Shown here piece after piece: positions 17,132 to 25,788 of a DNA stretch of 61,873 bases; within the stretch, counting starts at the first letter, position 1; each line of letters starts with the position of its first letter. Both the position numbers and the translations under genes were made by a program. The notes under the pieces are model-generated. The model ran no database searches. It was given only the letters and a program-made list of their open reading frames with translations, and was not told the DNA's origin. The stretch comes from Methyloversatilis sp. (GTDB lineage Bacteria > Pseudomonadota > Gammaproteobacteria > Burkholderiales > Rhodocyclaceae), in the NCBI GenBank assembly GCA_016791045.1, contig JAEUNO010000017.1:1-61873 (forward strand), given 5' to 3'.

Positions 17132-18268
17132 ATGCCCATCTTCTGCCTCATCCGCCGCACATTCGTCGCAGTCGCCCTGCTCGCCAGCGCGTCGGCCGCT
17201 CCGGCACTTGATTCACCACCACCGCTGAACCTCGATCACCGGCATTTCACCGTATCCGGCCTGTCGTCCGGTGCCGCCATGGCGGTGCAGGTGGGTGTGG
17301 CGCACTCGTCGCGGGTGCGCGGCATCGGCATCGTGTCCGGACCACCCTATCTGTGCGCGCAGGGATTCGTCACCAAGGCGACCAATGACTGCCTGACGCT
17401 GGGGCGCACCTGGTTGCGCGAACTGTTCGGACCGATGTTCGGGCTGTCGCTGTTCAGTTCGGGCGAGCGCGACATCGAGGTGCAGGACCTGATCGCCGAC
17501 ACGAAGAAACTGGCGCAGCGCGACCGCATCGATCCGGTCGCCAACATGGCCGGGCAGCGGATCTGGGAATACCGCGGCAGCGAGGACCGCGTGGTCGGCG
17601 CCAAGGCATCCGCGGCGCAGCACACCTTCTTCCTGCATTTCAACGGCCTGATCGTGCGCGGTGAGCCGCGCGCCACGCCGCATACGCTGCCAACGAACGA
17701 CCCGGCGCAGGGCGCGTGCGACGTCAGCGACGAGGATTTCGTCAGCGGCTGCGATTTCGATGCCGCCGGCTTCATGCTGCGCAGCCTGTACAAGAAACCG
17801 CGCGCCCGCGCGGATGACGGTGCCGGCCAGTGGTACGCACTGCGTCAGGCCGACTACGTGCCGGTCACCCCCGGCATGGCCGATCCCGAGGCCGCGATGC
17901 GCATGCTGGGTCTGGCCGAATCGGCCCATGTCTTCGTGCCCGAGCGCTGCCGGGACGAAAAGTGCGGCATCCATGTCGCGCTGCATGGCTGCCAGCAGGG
18001 CATGACGGACGAAGCGTTCCAGGCCTTCAGCGAAGGTGGGGGCTACACGCGCTGGGCCGGGCCGCTGCGTCTGGTGCTGCTGTTTCCGCGCGTCGACGCC
18101 ATCAAGCCGCTGGAACGCGGCAGCTGGGACAGCGTCGGCAATCCGATGGGCTGCTGGGACTGGTGGGGCTACACCACGCCGACCGATCTGCATGGCTACG
18201 CCACACGCGATGCGCCGCAGATCCGCACGCTGATGAATATGGTCGACAAGCTGGGCAAGGCCGAATAG
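17132..18268 (+). CDS. Secreted poly(3-hydroxybutyrate) depolymerase-like hydrolase
   Basis: 378 aa with a cleavable signal peptide (hydrophobic 10-25, then ASAAPA). The lipase-box-like GLSSGAAM sits near the N-terminus (about 42), while the oxyanion-hole-like VALHGCQQG is near residue 285. That order matches the circularly permuted type 2 catalytic domain of extracellular PHA depolymerases. Several Cys residues are present and the C-terminal GCWDWWGY is typical of the family. It may hydrolyse exogenous PHB or oligomers; the physiological substrate is inferred. It is preceded by the palindrome at 17071. Confidence 0.8.
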   Translation: MPIFCLIRRTFVAVALLASASAAPALDSPPPLNLDHRHFTVSGLSSGAAMAVQVGVAHSSRVRGIGIVSGPPYLCAQGFVTKATNDCLTLGRTWLRELFGPMFGLSLFSSGERDIEVQDLIADTKKLAQRDRIDPVANMAGQRIWEYRGSEDRVVGAKASAAQHTFFLHFNGLIVRGEPRATPHTLPTNDPAQGACDVSDEDFVSGCDFDAAGFMLRSLYKKPRARADDGAGQWYALRQADYVPVTPGMADPEAAMRMLGLAESAHVFVPERCRDEKCGIHVALHGCQQGMTDEAFQAFSEGGGYTRWAGPLRLVLLFPRVDAIKPLERGSWDSVGNPMGCWDWWGYTTPTDLHGYATRDAPQIRTLMNMVDKLGKAE

Positions 18269-18295
18269 GCACCGCCGCCGAGACCGGTCGAGCGC

Positions 18296-19297
18296 TCAGG
18301 CGGCCTTCGCCTGAACCGGCGCAACGGCCGCCAGCAGGATGCGCTCGATGTCATCGTTGGCGCGCACTGGCCGCAATTGCTGATACAGCACCTCGGCCTG
18401 GGGATACGTCCGCCGCAGCAGGTTCAGCCATTGCTTGAGCCGGCCGGCTGCGTGGCGCGCTTCCACGTGGCCGAGCACACGCCGCCAGTACTCGGCCAGC
18501 AACGGCGCGAACTGCAGCCAGTCCTGCGCCGGCGCGGTCGCCGCCTCACCCCGGATGTGCCGTCGGATGCGTTCGGCCAGCAGCGGGTCGGCCACCGCGC
18601 CGCGACCCAGCATCACGTCAGCGAGGCCGCTTTCCGCGCGGCAACGCAGGTAGTCCGCCACCGTCCAGATTTCGCCATTGGCGATCACCGGCACCTTCAC
18701 CGATTCGGCAATGCGCGCGATCCACGGCCAGTGCGCCGGCGGACGGTAGCCGTCGGCCTTGGTGCGGGCATGCACGACAATCATCTGCGCGCCCCCATCG
18801 GCCAGCGCCTGCGCCGCCTCGATGGCGCGCGCGGTGTCGTTCACGCCGAGCCGCATCTTGGCGGTGAAGGGTACGCGGCCGGCCACCGCACGGCTGACTG
18901 CCCGGACGATGTCGAACAGCAGTTCCGGTTCGTCGAGCAACACCGCCCCACCGCGGTGGCGGTTCACCGTCGGCGCGGGGCAGCCGAAATTCAGATCGAT
19001 GCCCGCCGGCCGCAGCTGCGCCAGCAGATCGGCGTTGTCGGCGAGGCAGGCCGGATCCGAGCCGAGCAACTGAACGCGCAGCGGCACCCCACCGGCCGTT
19101 GTCGACTGCGTGAGCAGTTCCGGCGCAACGCGCGTATAGACGCGTGCGGGCAGCAGCATGTTGGTGACACGGACGAACTCGGTCACGCACCAGTCGTAGT
19201 GCGTCACCTGCGTGACGACTGCACGCAGGCGTGCGTCAAGCAGACCTTCCATTGGCGCAAGCAGCAATCGGGGTGAATCGGACGACGGGACGGACAT
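18296..19297 (-). CDS. dusC: tRNA-dihydrouridine synthase (DusC type)
   Basis: 333-aa flavoenzyme that reduces uridine in the tRNA D arm. It begins with the FMN-binding LAPMEGLLDARLR pattern; the catalytic cysteine lies in NFGCPAPTVNRHRGG, followed by TAKMRLG and VHARTK. The MEG start and the NRHRGG motif point to DusC (U16) instead of DusA or DusB. The length is usual. It is convergent with the depolymerase-like gene (27 nt apart). Confidence 0.88.
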   Translation of the reverse strand: MSVPSSDSPRLLLAPMEGLLDARLRAVVTQVTHYDWCVTEFVRVTNMLLPARVYTRVAPELLTQSTTAGGVPLRVQLLGSDPACLADNADLLAQLRPAGIDLNFGCPAPTVNRHRGGAVLLDEPELLFDIVRAVSRAVAGRVPFTAKMRLGVNDTARAIEAAQALADGGAQMIVVHARTKADGYRPPAHWPWIARIAESVKVPVIANGEIWTVADYLRCRAESGLADVMLGRGAVADPLLAERIRRHIRGEAATAPAQDWLQFAPLLAEYWRRVLGHVEARHAAGRLKQWLNLLRRTYPQAEVLYQQLRPVRANDDIERILLAAVAPVQAKAA

Positions 19298-19390
19298 GCG
19301 GGGCGGTGGCGCCGGCAGGGCGCGCTACGCTGGAAGGAGCGTGATTATCGCCGCATCAGGCGGCGCACGGTGATGCGCACAATCTGTGTG

Positions 19391-19475
19391 TGGTGCCCGG
19401 AGCGGGGATCGAACCCGCATGACTTGCGTCGAGGGATTTTAAGTCCCTTGTGTCTACCAGTTTCACCATCCGGGC
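19391..19475 (-). tRNA. tRNA-Leu(UAA)
   Basis: 85 nt including the encoded CCA. Acceptor stem GCCCGGA/TCCGGGC, anticodon loop with TAA in CTTAAAA, a long variable arm (about CTCGACGCAAGTCATG) as in class II tRNAs, and T arm GGGTTCGATCCCC. The D arm GGTGAAACTGGTAGAC is typical of leucine. Confidence 0.97.
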
Positions 19476-19556
19476 CAGAACGCGCATGCCCTGCCGCTGC
19501 ACCGGCATGCCGCCCGGAAAATAGCATGTGTGCGCGCCTCACGGCGCGCTCGCCGG

Positions 19557-20630
19557 TCAGCGCTGACGCACGCTCAGTCGCGGTGCATCGCGTTTGCCGC
19601 CGACCTCGCCGATGACCGCCGGCGCGGAAAAGCCATGGCGGTCGAACACGGCGCAAACGGCCTCCAGGCTGGACGGTTCGCATGTCACAAGCAGGCCGCC
19701 GCTGGTCTGCGGATCGGTCAGCAGGGCTCGGTCTTCGGCGGCGAAGCCTTCCGGCAGCAACACTTCGTTGCCGTAGCCCCCCCAGTTGCGACCCGAAGCG
19801 CCGGTGACGCAGCCCGCAACCGCAAGCGCGCGTACGCCATCGAGCAGCGGCACCTGCGCCCAGTCGATGTGCAGGTCGCAGCCGGCCCCGCGCGCCAGTT
19901 CGAGCACATGGCCGGCGAGTCCGAACCCGGTCACGTCGGTTATCGCATGGACACCTGGCAGCGCGGCCAGATCAGGCCCGGGCGTATTCAGTTTTGTTGT
20001 CGTGGCGATCATGCGGGCGTAGCCGGCGTCATCGAGCATGCCCTTCTTCAGCGCCGCCGACAGAATGCCGACCCCGAGCGGCTTGCCGAGCACCAGCAGA
20101 TCGCCCGGCCGGGCATCGGCGTTGCGTCGCACCTGCTCCGGATGCACCAGCCCCATGGCGACCAGACCGTAGATCGCTTCGACCGAATCGATCGTGTGAC
20201 CGCCCGCCACCGGAATGCCGGCATCGCGGCACACGCTGGCGCCGCCTTCGAGAATGCGGCCGATGGTGGCAACCGACAGCACGTTGATCGGCATGCCGAC
20301 CAGCGCCAGCGCCATGATGGGCCGCCCGCCCATGGCATAGACATCGCTCAGCGCATTGGTGGCCGCGATGCGACCGAAGTCGTACGGATCGTCGACGATG
20401 GGCATGAAGAAATCGGTGGTGGCCACCAGCGCCTGTTCGTCATTGAGCCGGTACACGGCAGCATCATCGGCCGTTTCGATGCCGACCATCAACTCGCGCG
20501 GCATCGGCATCGCAGGCATGCCCTTCAGGATGTCGGACAGAACGCCCGGCGCGATCTTGCAGCCACACCCTCCACCGTGCGACAGCGTGGTAAGGAGGGG
20601 TTCGGTGGCGGGTTGCTGTGCGGTGCTCAT
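19557..20630 (-). CDS. selD: Selenide, water dikinase (SelD / SenC)
   Basis: 357 aa; makes selenophosphate from selenide and ATP. The catalytic HGGGCGCK motif places Cys22 and Lys25 at the positions of E. coli Cys17 and Lys20. Later motifs (DDAAVYRL, TTDFFMPIV, ATNALSDVYAMGG, GGHTIDS) match AIR-synthase-related kinases. The active residue is Cys, not selenocysteine. It lies 24 nt downstream of senB in the same direction, which makes it the SenC component of a selenoneine cluster; whether it also serves selenoprotein synthesis elsewhere cannot be told. Confidence 0.92.
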   Translation of the reverse strand: MSTAQQPATEPLLTTLSHGGGCGCKIAPGVLSDILKGMPAMPMPRELMVGIETADDAAVYRLNDEQALVATTDFFMPIVDDPYDFGRIAATNALSDVYAMGGRPIMALALVGMPINVLSVATIGRILEGGASVCRDAGIPVAGGHTIDSVEAIYGLVAMGLVHPEQVRRNADARPGDLLVLGKPLGVGILSAALKKGMLDDAGYARMIATTTKLNTPGPDLAALPGVHAITDVTGFGLAGHVLELARGAGCDLHIDWAQVPLLDGVRALAVAGCVTGASGRNWGGYGNEVLLPEGFAAEDRALLTDPQTSGGLLVTCEPSSLEAVCAVFDRHGFSAPAVIGEVGGKRDAPRLSVRQR

Positions 20631-20654
20631 GATGGAATTCCTGGGTCACGCGGT

Positions 20655-21647
20655 TCATCGGGACGGTGTTGCCGTCGGGGGTGCGTCAAAGGATGCCAGA
20701 CATTCGTCGATCAGCGCATGCAGCGCCGAGCGTTCGTGTTCGCCCGAAAAAAGTGACGACTTCGCCTCACACTGACGCGCAAGATGCGCCAGCCAGTCGG
20801 GATCGTCGCGCGCACGTGCCATCAGCACCGCCAGCGCGTGTGCGTCGCCCGGAGCGCAGTAACCATCGTAATCCGCACCGAGCAGGCCGACATTGCCGTC
20901 GATGCGCGATGCCAGAACCGGCACGCCGCTGCGGATCGCCTCGATCACCGTATGCGCGCCGCCTTCCATGCGGCTCGGATGCACCAGCACGCTGGCACGC
21001 TGCAGGCGACGGCGCGTGGCGTCGTGCGACAACCCGCCCAGCCAGCGGTAGTCCGGGCACTGGGTCATCAGGCTGCGCGCCGCCTCGCCCAGCGCCGGGT
21101 CGAGCGCACTGCCGATGTGGTCGATGCGTATGTCGCGTCGCGCAGCCAGTTCGCGCGCCGCGTCGAACAGCACATCCGGTGCCTTTTCGGCTCTCAGGTG
21201 ACCTATCATCAACGCGCGCAGACAGCGCGTCGGCGGCGCCTGCCGCACGCGCGCCGGACAGGACTGCAGCACGACGCGGCAACGCGGCTGCAGCGCTTCC
21301 GGCAGCGCATGCGGGCCGAGCGTGTTGAGCGTGACCAGCCGGTCGGCGATGTCGAGCGAGCGGCGGGCGGCCGCATCGGTCGCGATGTCGCGGTACAGAT
21401 CGGTGCCGGTGAGCACGACGATCAGCGGCCGCTCCGGCTGCCGCGCATGCCACGCGGCAGCCGACGCAGCGGAACGACGGGCGTGCAGCGCGATCATCAT
21501 GCTTTCATCGCCACCGTTCCACGCCGCGGTCAGCCGCACGTCGAAACGGTCGCGCAGCATCGACGCCCAACGCCGCGCGGTTCGCCAGTTGCCGTTGTTG
21601 GCATCGGCCAGCGCCGGCGTGACGATGACCACCTTGAGACGCGACAT
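20655..21647 (-). CDS. senB: Selenosugar synthase SenB (GT4-like glycosyltransferase)
   Basis: 330 aa. A GT-B glycosyltransferase-like protein: N-terminal KVVIVTPALADANNGNWRTARRWA (strand plus donor-loop region) and C-terminal HPSRMEGGAHTVIEAIRSGVPVLASRIDGNVGLLG, the nucleotide-sugar site. SenB uses selenophosphate and a UDP-sugar to form a C-Se bond, giving a selenosugar. Assignment rests on the overall fit plus neighbours senA, selD and egtD. The ATG at 21647 has GGAAAG just upstream; an ATG at 21662 would overlap the start of senA. Confidence 0.88.
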   Translation of the reverse strand: MSRLKVVIVTPALADANNGNWRTARRWASMLRDRFDVRLTAAWNGGDESMMIALHARRSAASAAAWHARQPERPLIVVLTGTDLYRDIATDAAARRSLDIADRLVTLNTLGPHALPEALQPRCRVVLQSCPARVRQAPPTRCLRALMIGHLRAEKAPDVLFDAARELAARRDIRIDHIGSALDPALGEAARSLMTQCPDYRWLGGLSHDATRRRLQRASVLVHPSRMEGGAHTVIEAIRSGVPVLASRIDGNVGLLGADYDGYCAPGDAHALAVLMARARDDPDWLAHLARQCEAKSSLFSGEHERSALHALIDECLASFDAPPTATPSR

Positions 21648-21660
21648 GGAGCTTTCCGTC

Positions 21661-22878
21661 ATGAATGTTGTGCAGTCATCGACCGGCGCCCGCTGCGGCG
21701 GCAGGGCGCTGCTGGTTCAGGCACTGCAGGACAGTCGTGCCGACACACTGGCGCGCTTCGCCGATTACCGGCGTGCCTTTCCGGATCTGCGCATTCCGTT
21801 TCACGAAACCCTGAACCCGCCGCTGTGGGAGCTGGGACACATCGGATGGTTCCAGACCTGGTGGACATCACGCAACCCGCAGCGCGCGCTCGGCTGGCGC
21901 GCCGATCCCGATGCCGCACGGCTGCCGGCCGCCCGCGCCGACGCCGATGCGCTGTTCGATTCGAGTCGCGTGGCGCACGCCCTGCGGCCGGGGCTTGCGC
22001 TGCCCGACGCAGCCGCCATGCTCGACGACCTGCAGACCCAGCTCGGTGACGTGATCGCGCTGCTCGAGCAGACGCCCGAACACGATGAAGCGCTGTACTT
22101 CTTCCGCCTCGCACTGCTGCATGAAGACATGCATCACGAAGCTGCGCTGTACATGGCGCAGCAACTGGGCATCGCACTCGACGACGCGCGCTGGCGGCCC
22201 GTCGCGGTCGCACGCGGGCAGACGCGCGGCGCACTGCACTGTCCTGCCGGTACCTGGACGCTCGGACATTCCGGTGAAGGCTTCGCGTTTGACAACGAGT
22301 GCGCGACCCACCCGGTCGGTCTGCCGGCCTGCGACATCGACCGGGCCGTGGTCACCTGGCGCGACTACCTGCCCTTCGTCGACAGCGGCGCGCATGAGGA
22401 CGCGCGCTGGTGGAGCGATGCCGGCTGGCGCTGGAAGACCGCTCAGGACCGGCGGCATCCGCGCTATCTGCGCCGGCACGCGGGCGGCTGGGAACAGCTC
22501 CTGTATGGCCACTGGTTCGAGATCGATCCGGATCATGCCGTCAGTCATGTCAGCGCTTACGAGGCCGAAGCCTGGTGCCGATGGGCCGGCCGGCGGCTGC
22601 CCACCGAAGCGGAATGGGAGCGCGCCGCCGTTGACGAGCCTGCCGCATTCGAATGGGGGCACGTATGGGAATGGACCGCCAGCACCTTCCTGCCCTACCC
22701 CGGCTTCACGCCGCATCCTTATCGCGACTATTCCGCGCCCTGGTTCGGCGACCGGCGCGTGCTGCGCGGGGCGTCGTTCATGACCCAGCCGCGCATGCAT
22801 CACCCGCGCTACCGGAATTTCTTCCGCCCGGAGCGCGACGACGTGCCGGCCGGCTTCAGGACCTGTGCAGCGGGCTGA
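21661..22878 (+). CDS. senA: SenA (EgtB-like nonheme iron enzyme of selenoneine synthesis)
   Basis: 405 aa. The N-terminus has the DinB-like four-helix domain of EgtB (iron ligands expected in LWELGHIGW and HEDMHHEAALY). The C-terminus has the formylglycine-generating-enzyme-like fold, with SAYEAEAWCRWAGRRLPTEAEWE and a terminal RNFFRP pattern. SenA couples hercynine to a selenosugar oxidatively. It is shorter than typical EgtB and sits next to senB and selD, which favours SenA over sulfur-using EgtB. The ATG at 21661 has GGAG 9 nt upstream. It converges with egtD 9 nt away. Confidence 0.87.
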   Translation: MNVVQSSTGARCGGRALLVQALQDSRADTLARFADYRRAFPDLRIPFHETLNPPLWELGHIGWFQTWWTSRNPQRALGWRADPDAARLPAARADADALFDSSRVAHALRPGLALPDAAAMLDDLQTQLGDVIALLEQTPEHDEALYFFRLALLHEDMHHEAALYMAQQLGIALDDARWRPVAVARGQTRGALHCPAGTWTLGHSGEGFAFDNECATHPVGLPACDIDRAVVTWRDYLPFVDSGAHEDARWWSDAGWRWKTAQDRRHPRYLRRHAGGWEQLLYGHWFEIDPDHAVSHVSAYEAEAWCRWAGRRLPTEAEWERAAVDEPAAFEWGHVWEWTASTFLPYPGFTPHPYRDYSAPWFGDRRVLRGASFMTQPRMHHPRYRNFFRPERDDVPAGFRTCAAG

Positions 22879-22887
22879 ATGCATGGC

Positions 22888-23856
22888 TCACGCCGGCAGC
22901 GCCAGAAAGACGCCGAAGCGGACCTGCGCATCCATCCAGCACGACACCTCGCCGAAACCCGCTTCGCGCAGCAGCGTCTCGAAGGCGATCGACGTCCACT
23001 TGTAGGAGTTTTCCGTGTGGATGCGTTCGCCTTCAGCGAAGCGCCGCTCGCCGCCTGACCAGCGCACGGTCACCGCACGACGCGCCTCCAGATGCATTTC
23101 GATGCGCGATGCCGCGCCATCGAAGCGTGCGACGTGCCGCCAGCCAGAGACGTCGAAGTCAGTGCCCGCAACGCGATTCAGGTGACGCAGCACATTCAGG
23201 TTGAAGGCTGCCGTCACACCCAGCGCGTCGTCGTATGCCGCTTCGAGCTCCGCCGTGTCCTTGACCAGATCGACCCCGATCAGCAGGCCACCGCCACGCG
23301 TTGCCGCACAGGCTTCGGCAAGCAGGCGGCGGGCATCCGGCGGTGCGAAATTGCCGATGCTGGAACCCGGGTAGAACACCAGCGCAGGGCCTTCGTACAG
23401 GGTATCCGGCAGATCCAGGCAGGCCGAAAAGTCGCAGCCGACACCCAGCATGTCCATGGCCGGATGCGCGCGCTGCAGACATTCGATCGACTGCCGGAGA
23501 AACTCGGCGGAAATGTCGATCGCGACGTAGCGGCGCGGCGCGAAGGCATCGAAAAGCGCTGCGGCCTTGGCACAGCTGCCGGCACCGAGATCGATCAGGT
23601 CGAAGGCGGTGCCGGCATGTGCGCGGAAGCGGTGTGCCATGTCGTGAGCGTGCGCGGCGAATATCGCCGCTTCGGTGCGCGTCGGGTAGTACTCGTCCAG
23701 CGCGGTGATCGCCTCGAACAGACGCGAACCGAGCACATCGTAGAAGTATTTGGGCGACACCGACGCCACGGGCTGCATCAGCCCGGCCAGCACATCGTCC
23801 AGCCGCAAGGTATCGTCGATCGGCTGCAACTGAATGAAACGCGGTGTTCGCATCAT
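22888..23856 (-). CDS. egtD: L-histidine N-alpha-methyltransferase EgtD
   Basis: 322 aa. SAM-dependent enzyme that trimethylates histidine to hercynine, the backbone of ergothioneine and selenoneine. Visible: KYFYDVLGSRLFEAIT near the N-terminus, the SAM motif IDLGAGSCAKAAALFDA, and FYPGSSIGNFAP. The C-terminal region ends with IHTENSYKW and a short cap. The ATG pair at 23856/23853 follows AGGA. It is convergent with senA and divergent from an ATP-grasp gene, with a 99-nt gap. The length is normal for the family. Confidence 0.92.
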   Translation of the reverse strand: MMRTPRFIQLQPIDDTLRLDDVLAGLMQPVASVSPKYFYDVLGSRLFEAITALDEYYPTRTEAAIFAAHAHDMAHRFRAHAGTAFDLIDLGAGSCAKAAALFDAFAPRRYVAIDISAEFLRQSIECLQRAHPAMDMLGVGCDFSACLDLPDTLYEGPALVFYPGSSIGNFAPPDARRLLAEACAATRGGGLLIGVDLVKDTAELEAAYDDALGVTAAFNLNVLRHLNRVAGTDFDVSGWRHVARFDGAASRIEMHLEARRAVTVRWSGGERRFAEGERIHTENSYKWTSIAFETLLREAGFGEVSCWMDAQVRFGVFLALPA

Positions 23857-23955
23857 GGTCCTATCGCACGCCTGATATTTGTCGGTCGGGCGCAGCATAT
23901 CGCACGCTGCACCTCCATCATCGGCTGGCCGCACGCTCTGCTCACTGGACGATCA

Positions 23956-25305
23956 ATGCCCCCAATCCGCCGCATCGGTCTGCTCTTCGCCTACGACTGG
24001 GACCGCATCGGCTTCGAACGGCACGGCTCGCGCTACAAGTTCTACCGTGCCGGTTTCGATCTGTTTTCCTTTCCGGACAATCTGCGACTGACCGGTTTCG
24101 ATCTCGATCGCTTCGCCGCGCGCACGGCCGATCGCGCGAAGCGCCACCGATGGTCGGCCGTGCTGTCGCATCACGAGCCGTTCGGCGCGCTGGCAGCCGC
24201 CATGGTGGCCGAGCGCCTCGGCCTGCCCGGCGTGCCGCCCGAGGCGATTCTGGCTGCGCAGCACAAGCTGCATGCCAGGCGGGTTCTGGCGCGCGTGGCG
24301 CCGGAGGCCTGCCTGGCATTTGCCGGGCTCGATCTGGATTACGGCGAACCGGTACCGGAGCGACTGCCCGGGGATTTCGAGTATCCCGTTTATGTGAAGC
24401 CGATCAAGGCGGCATTTTCGGTGCTTGCACGCGAAGTCGGCGATCGGTCGGCACTGCAGGCGCACATCCGCTTCGACTGGCGGGAGCTCTGGGTGATCCG
24501 GCATCTGGTCGAGCCCTTCGATCGCGTATGCCGGGCACGGCTGCCGCAGGCCGGGAGCGCGCATCGCCTGCTGCTGGAGGCGCCGGTTGATCCGGGTACA
24601 CCGCAGTTCAACCTCGATGGCTGGGTATTCGACGGACAGGTGCACGCACTGGGCGTCGTCGATGCGATCATGTACCCGGACACCCAGGCCTTCATGCGCT
24701 GGGAGGTGCCGAGTCGCCTGCCGGAATCGGTGCAGGCGCGCGCGCTTGATGTCGCGCGGCGTTTTCTCGGTGCAATCGGTTATTCGCTCGGTTTCTTCAA
24801 TCTGGAGTTCTTCTACGACACGGCCACCGATCGGCTGACCGTCATCGAATGCAATCCACGCCTGGCCTCGCAGTTCTCGGATCTCTACCGCCGCGTGCTG
24901 GGCATCGATGCACACGCGTGGTCGCTGGCGCTGGCGCTCGGCGAAGATCCGAGGTTGCTGCACCGCGAAGATCCCACCGACCGCGCAGCCGCCAGTCTCG
25001 TCTATCGTGCCTTCGACGTCGATGGCTTGCCCGCCATGCCTGACCGGGCATTGCAGGGCGCGTGGCAGCGGCAGTTTCCCGACGGACTGCTGTTCGCGTT
25101 CGGGCGTCGCGGATACAGCCTGCGACGCGATCTGAAATGGACCGGCAGCCACCGTTACGGCATCGTTCATCTGGGCGCACAGGATGCGGCACAGCTCGAG
25201 GCGCGGGCCGAAGCGGCCAGCCGCATGCTGGGCTGGCCGGTGCCCTACGCCGGAGATGCTCGCCTCGAGCGACAAAACAGCCCGAGCACGCGCGAAGTTG
25301 CCTGA
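23956..25305 (+). CDS. ATP-grasp ligase of unknown substrate
   Basis: 449 aa. The ATP-grasp signature is clear: VYVKPIKAAFSVLA (ATP lysine), a central glycine-poor strand region, and NLEFFYDTATDRLTVIECNPR, with the metal-binding E-x-N pair. Such enzymes join a carboxylate to an amine or thiol through an acyl phosphate. It faces egtD across 99 nt, so shared regulation is likely, and it may modify a histidine-derived product. That is inference from position only; it could be an unrelated amide ligase. The C-terminal about 120 residues have no motif I recognise. Confidence 0.8.
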   Translation: MPPIRRIGLLFAYDWDRIGFERHGSRYKFYRAGFDLFSFPDNLRLTGFDLDRFAARTADRAKRHRWSAVLSHHEPFGALAAAMVAERLGLPGVPPEAILAAQHKLHARRVLARVAPEACLAFAGLDLDYGEPVPERLPGDFEYPVYVKPIKAAFSVLAREVGDRSALQAHIRFDWRELWVIRHLVEPFDRVCRARLPQAGSAHRLLLEAPVDPGTPQFNLDGWVFDGQVHALGVVDAIMYPDTQAFMRWEVPSRLPESVQARALDVARRFLGAIGYSLGFFNLEFFYDTATDRLTVIECNPRLASQFSDLYRRVLGIDAHAWSLALALGEDPRLLHREDPTDRAAASLVYRAFDVDGLPAMPDRALQGAWQRQFPDGLLFAFGRRGYSLRRDLKWTGSHRYGIVHLGAQDAAQLEARAEAASRMLGWPVPYAGDARLERQNSPSTREVA

Positions 25306-25404
25306 TCACACGTACTGACTGAAGGTCACTTCGACACGCTGTGTAAGCAATCCGCTGATGCGGCGGTCCGTTCTGGTTGTTCGACTCAACCGAAGGAGAC
25401 CCGC

Positions 25405-25788
25405 ATGAACCGCTTCATCCGCCTCACCGCAATCGCCGCCGTTTCGCTCGCGGCCAGTCTGGCCCACGCGCTCGACATCCAGCCCTACTCGGCGGCGGCG
25501 CTCGGCGCCGCACAACAGGCCGGCAAGCCGGTGGCGGTGCACTTCCACGCAGAATGGTGTTCCACCTGCAAGACGCAGGAGAAGGCACTCAATGCGCTGA
25601 AGGCCGAAAAGGGCTTGGACATCACCGTCCTCATCGCCAATTACGATGAAGAGAAGGATCTGAAGAAGCAGTACAAGGTGCGCAGCCAGTCCGTGCTGAT
25701 CGTATTCAAGGGCGAGCAGGAAAAAGCGCGCCTCGCCGGCGACACGGACATCGAGAAGATCCGCAGCGCGCTGCAGGCCGGTCTGTGA
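25405..25788 (+). CDS. Periplasmic thioredoxin-like protein
   Basis: 127 aa. A signal peptide (hydrophobic 5-20, cleavage near SLAHA-LD) precedes a thioredoxin fold with the redox motif WCSTCK. AAGGAGA lies before the ATG. The stop overlaps the GTG of the ccdA-like gene, so this is a translationally coupled pair: a membrane electron conduit and its periplasmic acceptor. The usual cis-proline region may be the QSVLIVFKG strand; it lacks an obvious cis-Pro. Confidence 0.85.
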   Translation: MNRFIRLTAIAAVSLAASLAHALDIQPYSAAALGAAQQAGKPVAVHFHAEWCSTCKTQEKALNALKAEKGLDITVLIANYDEEKDLKKQYKVRSQSVLIVFKGEQEKARLAGDTDIEKIRSALQAGL

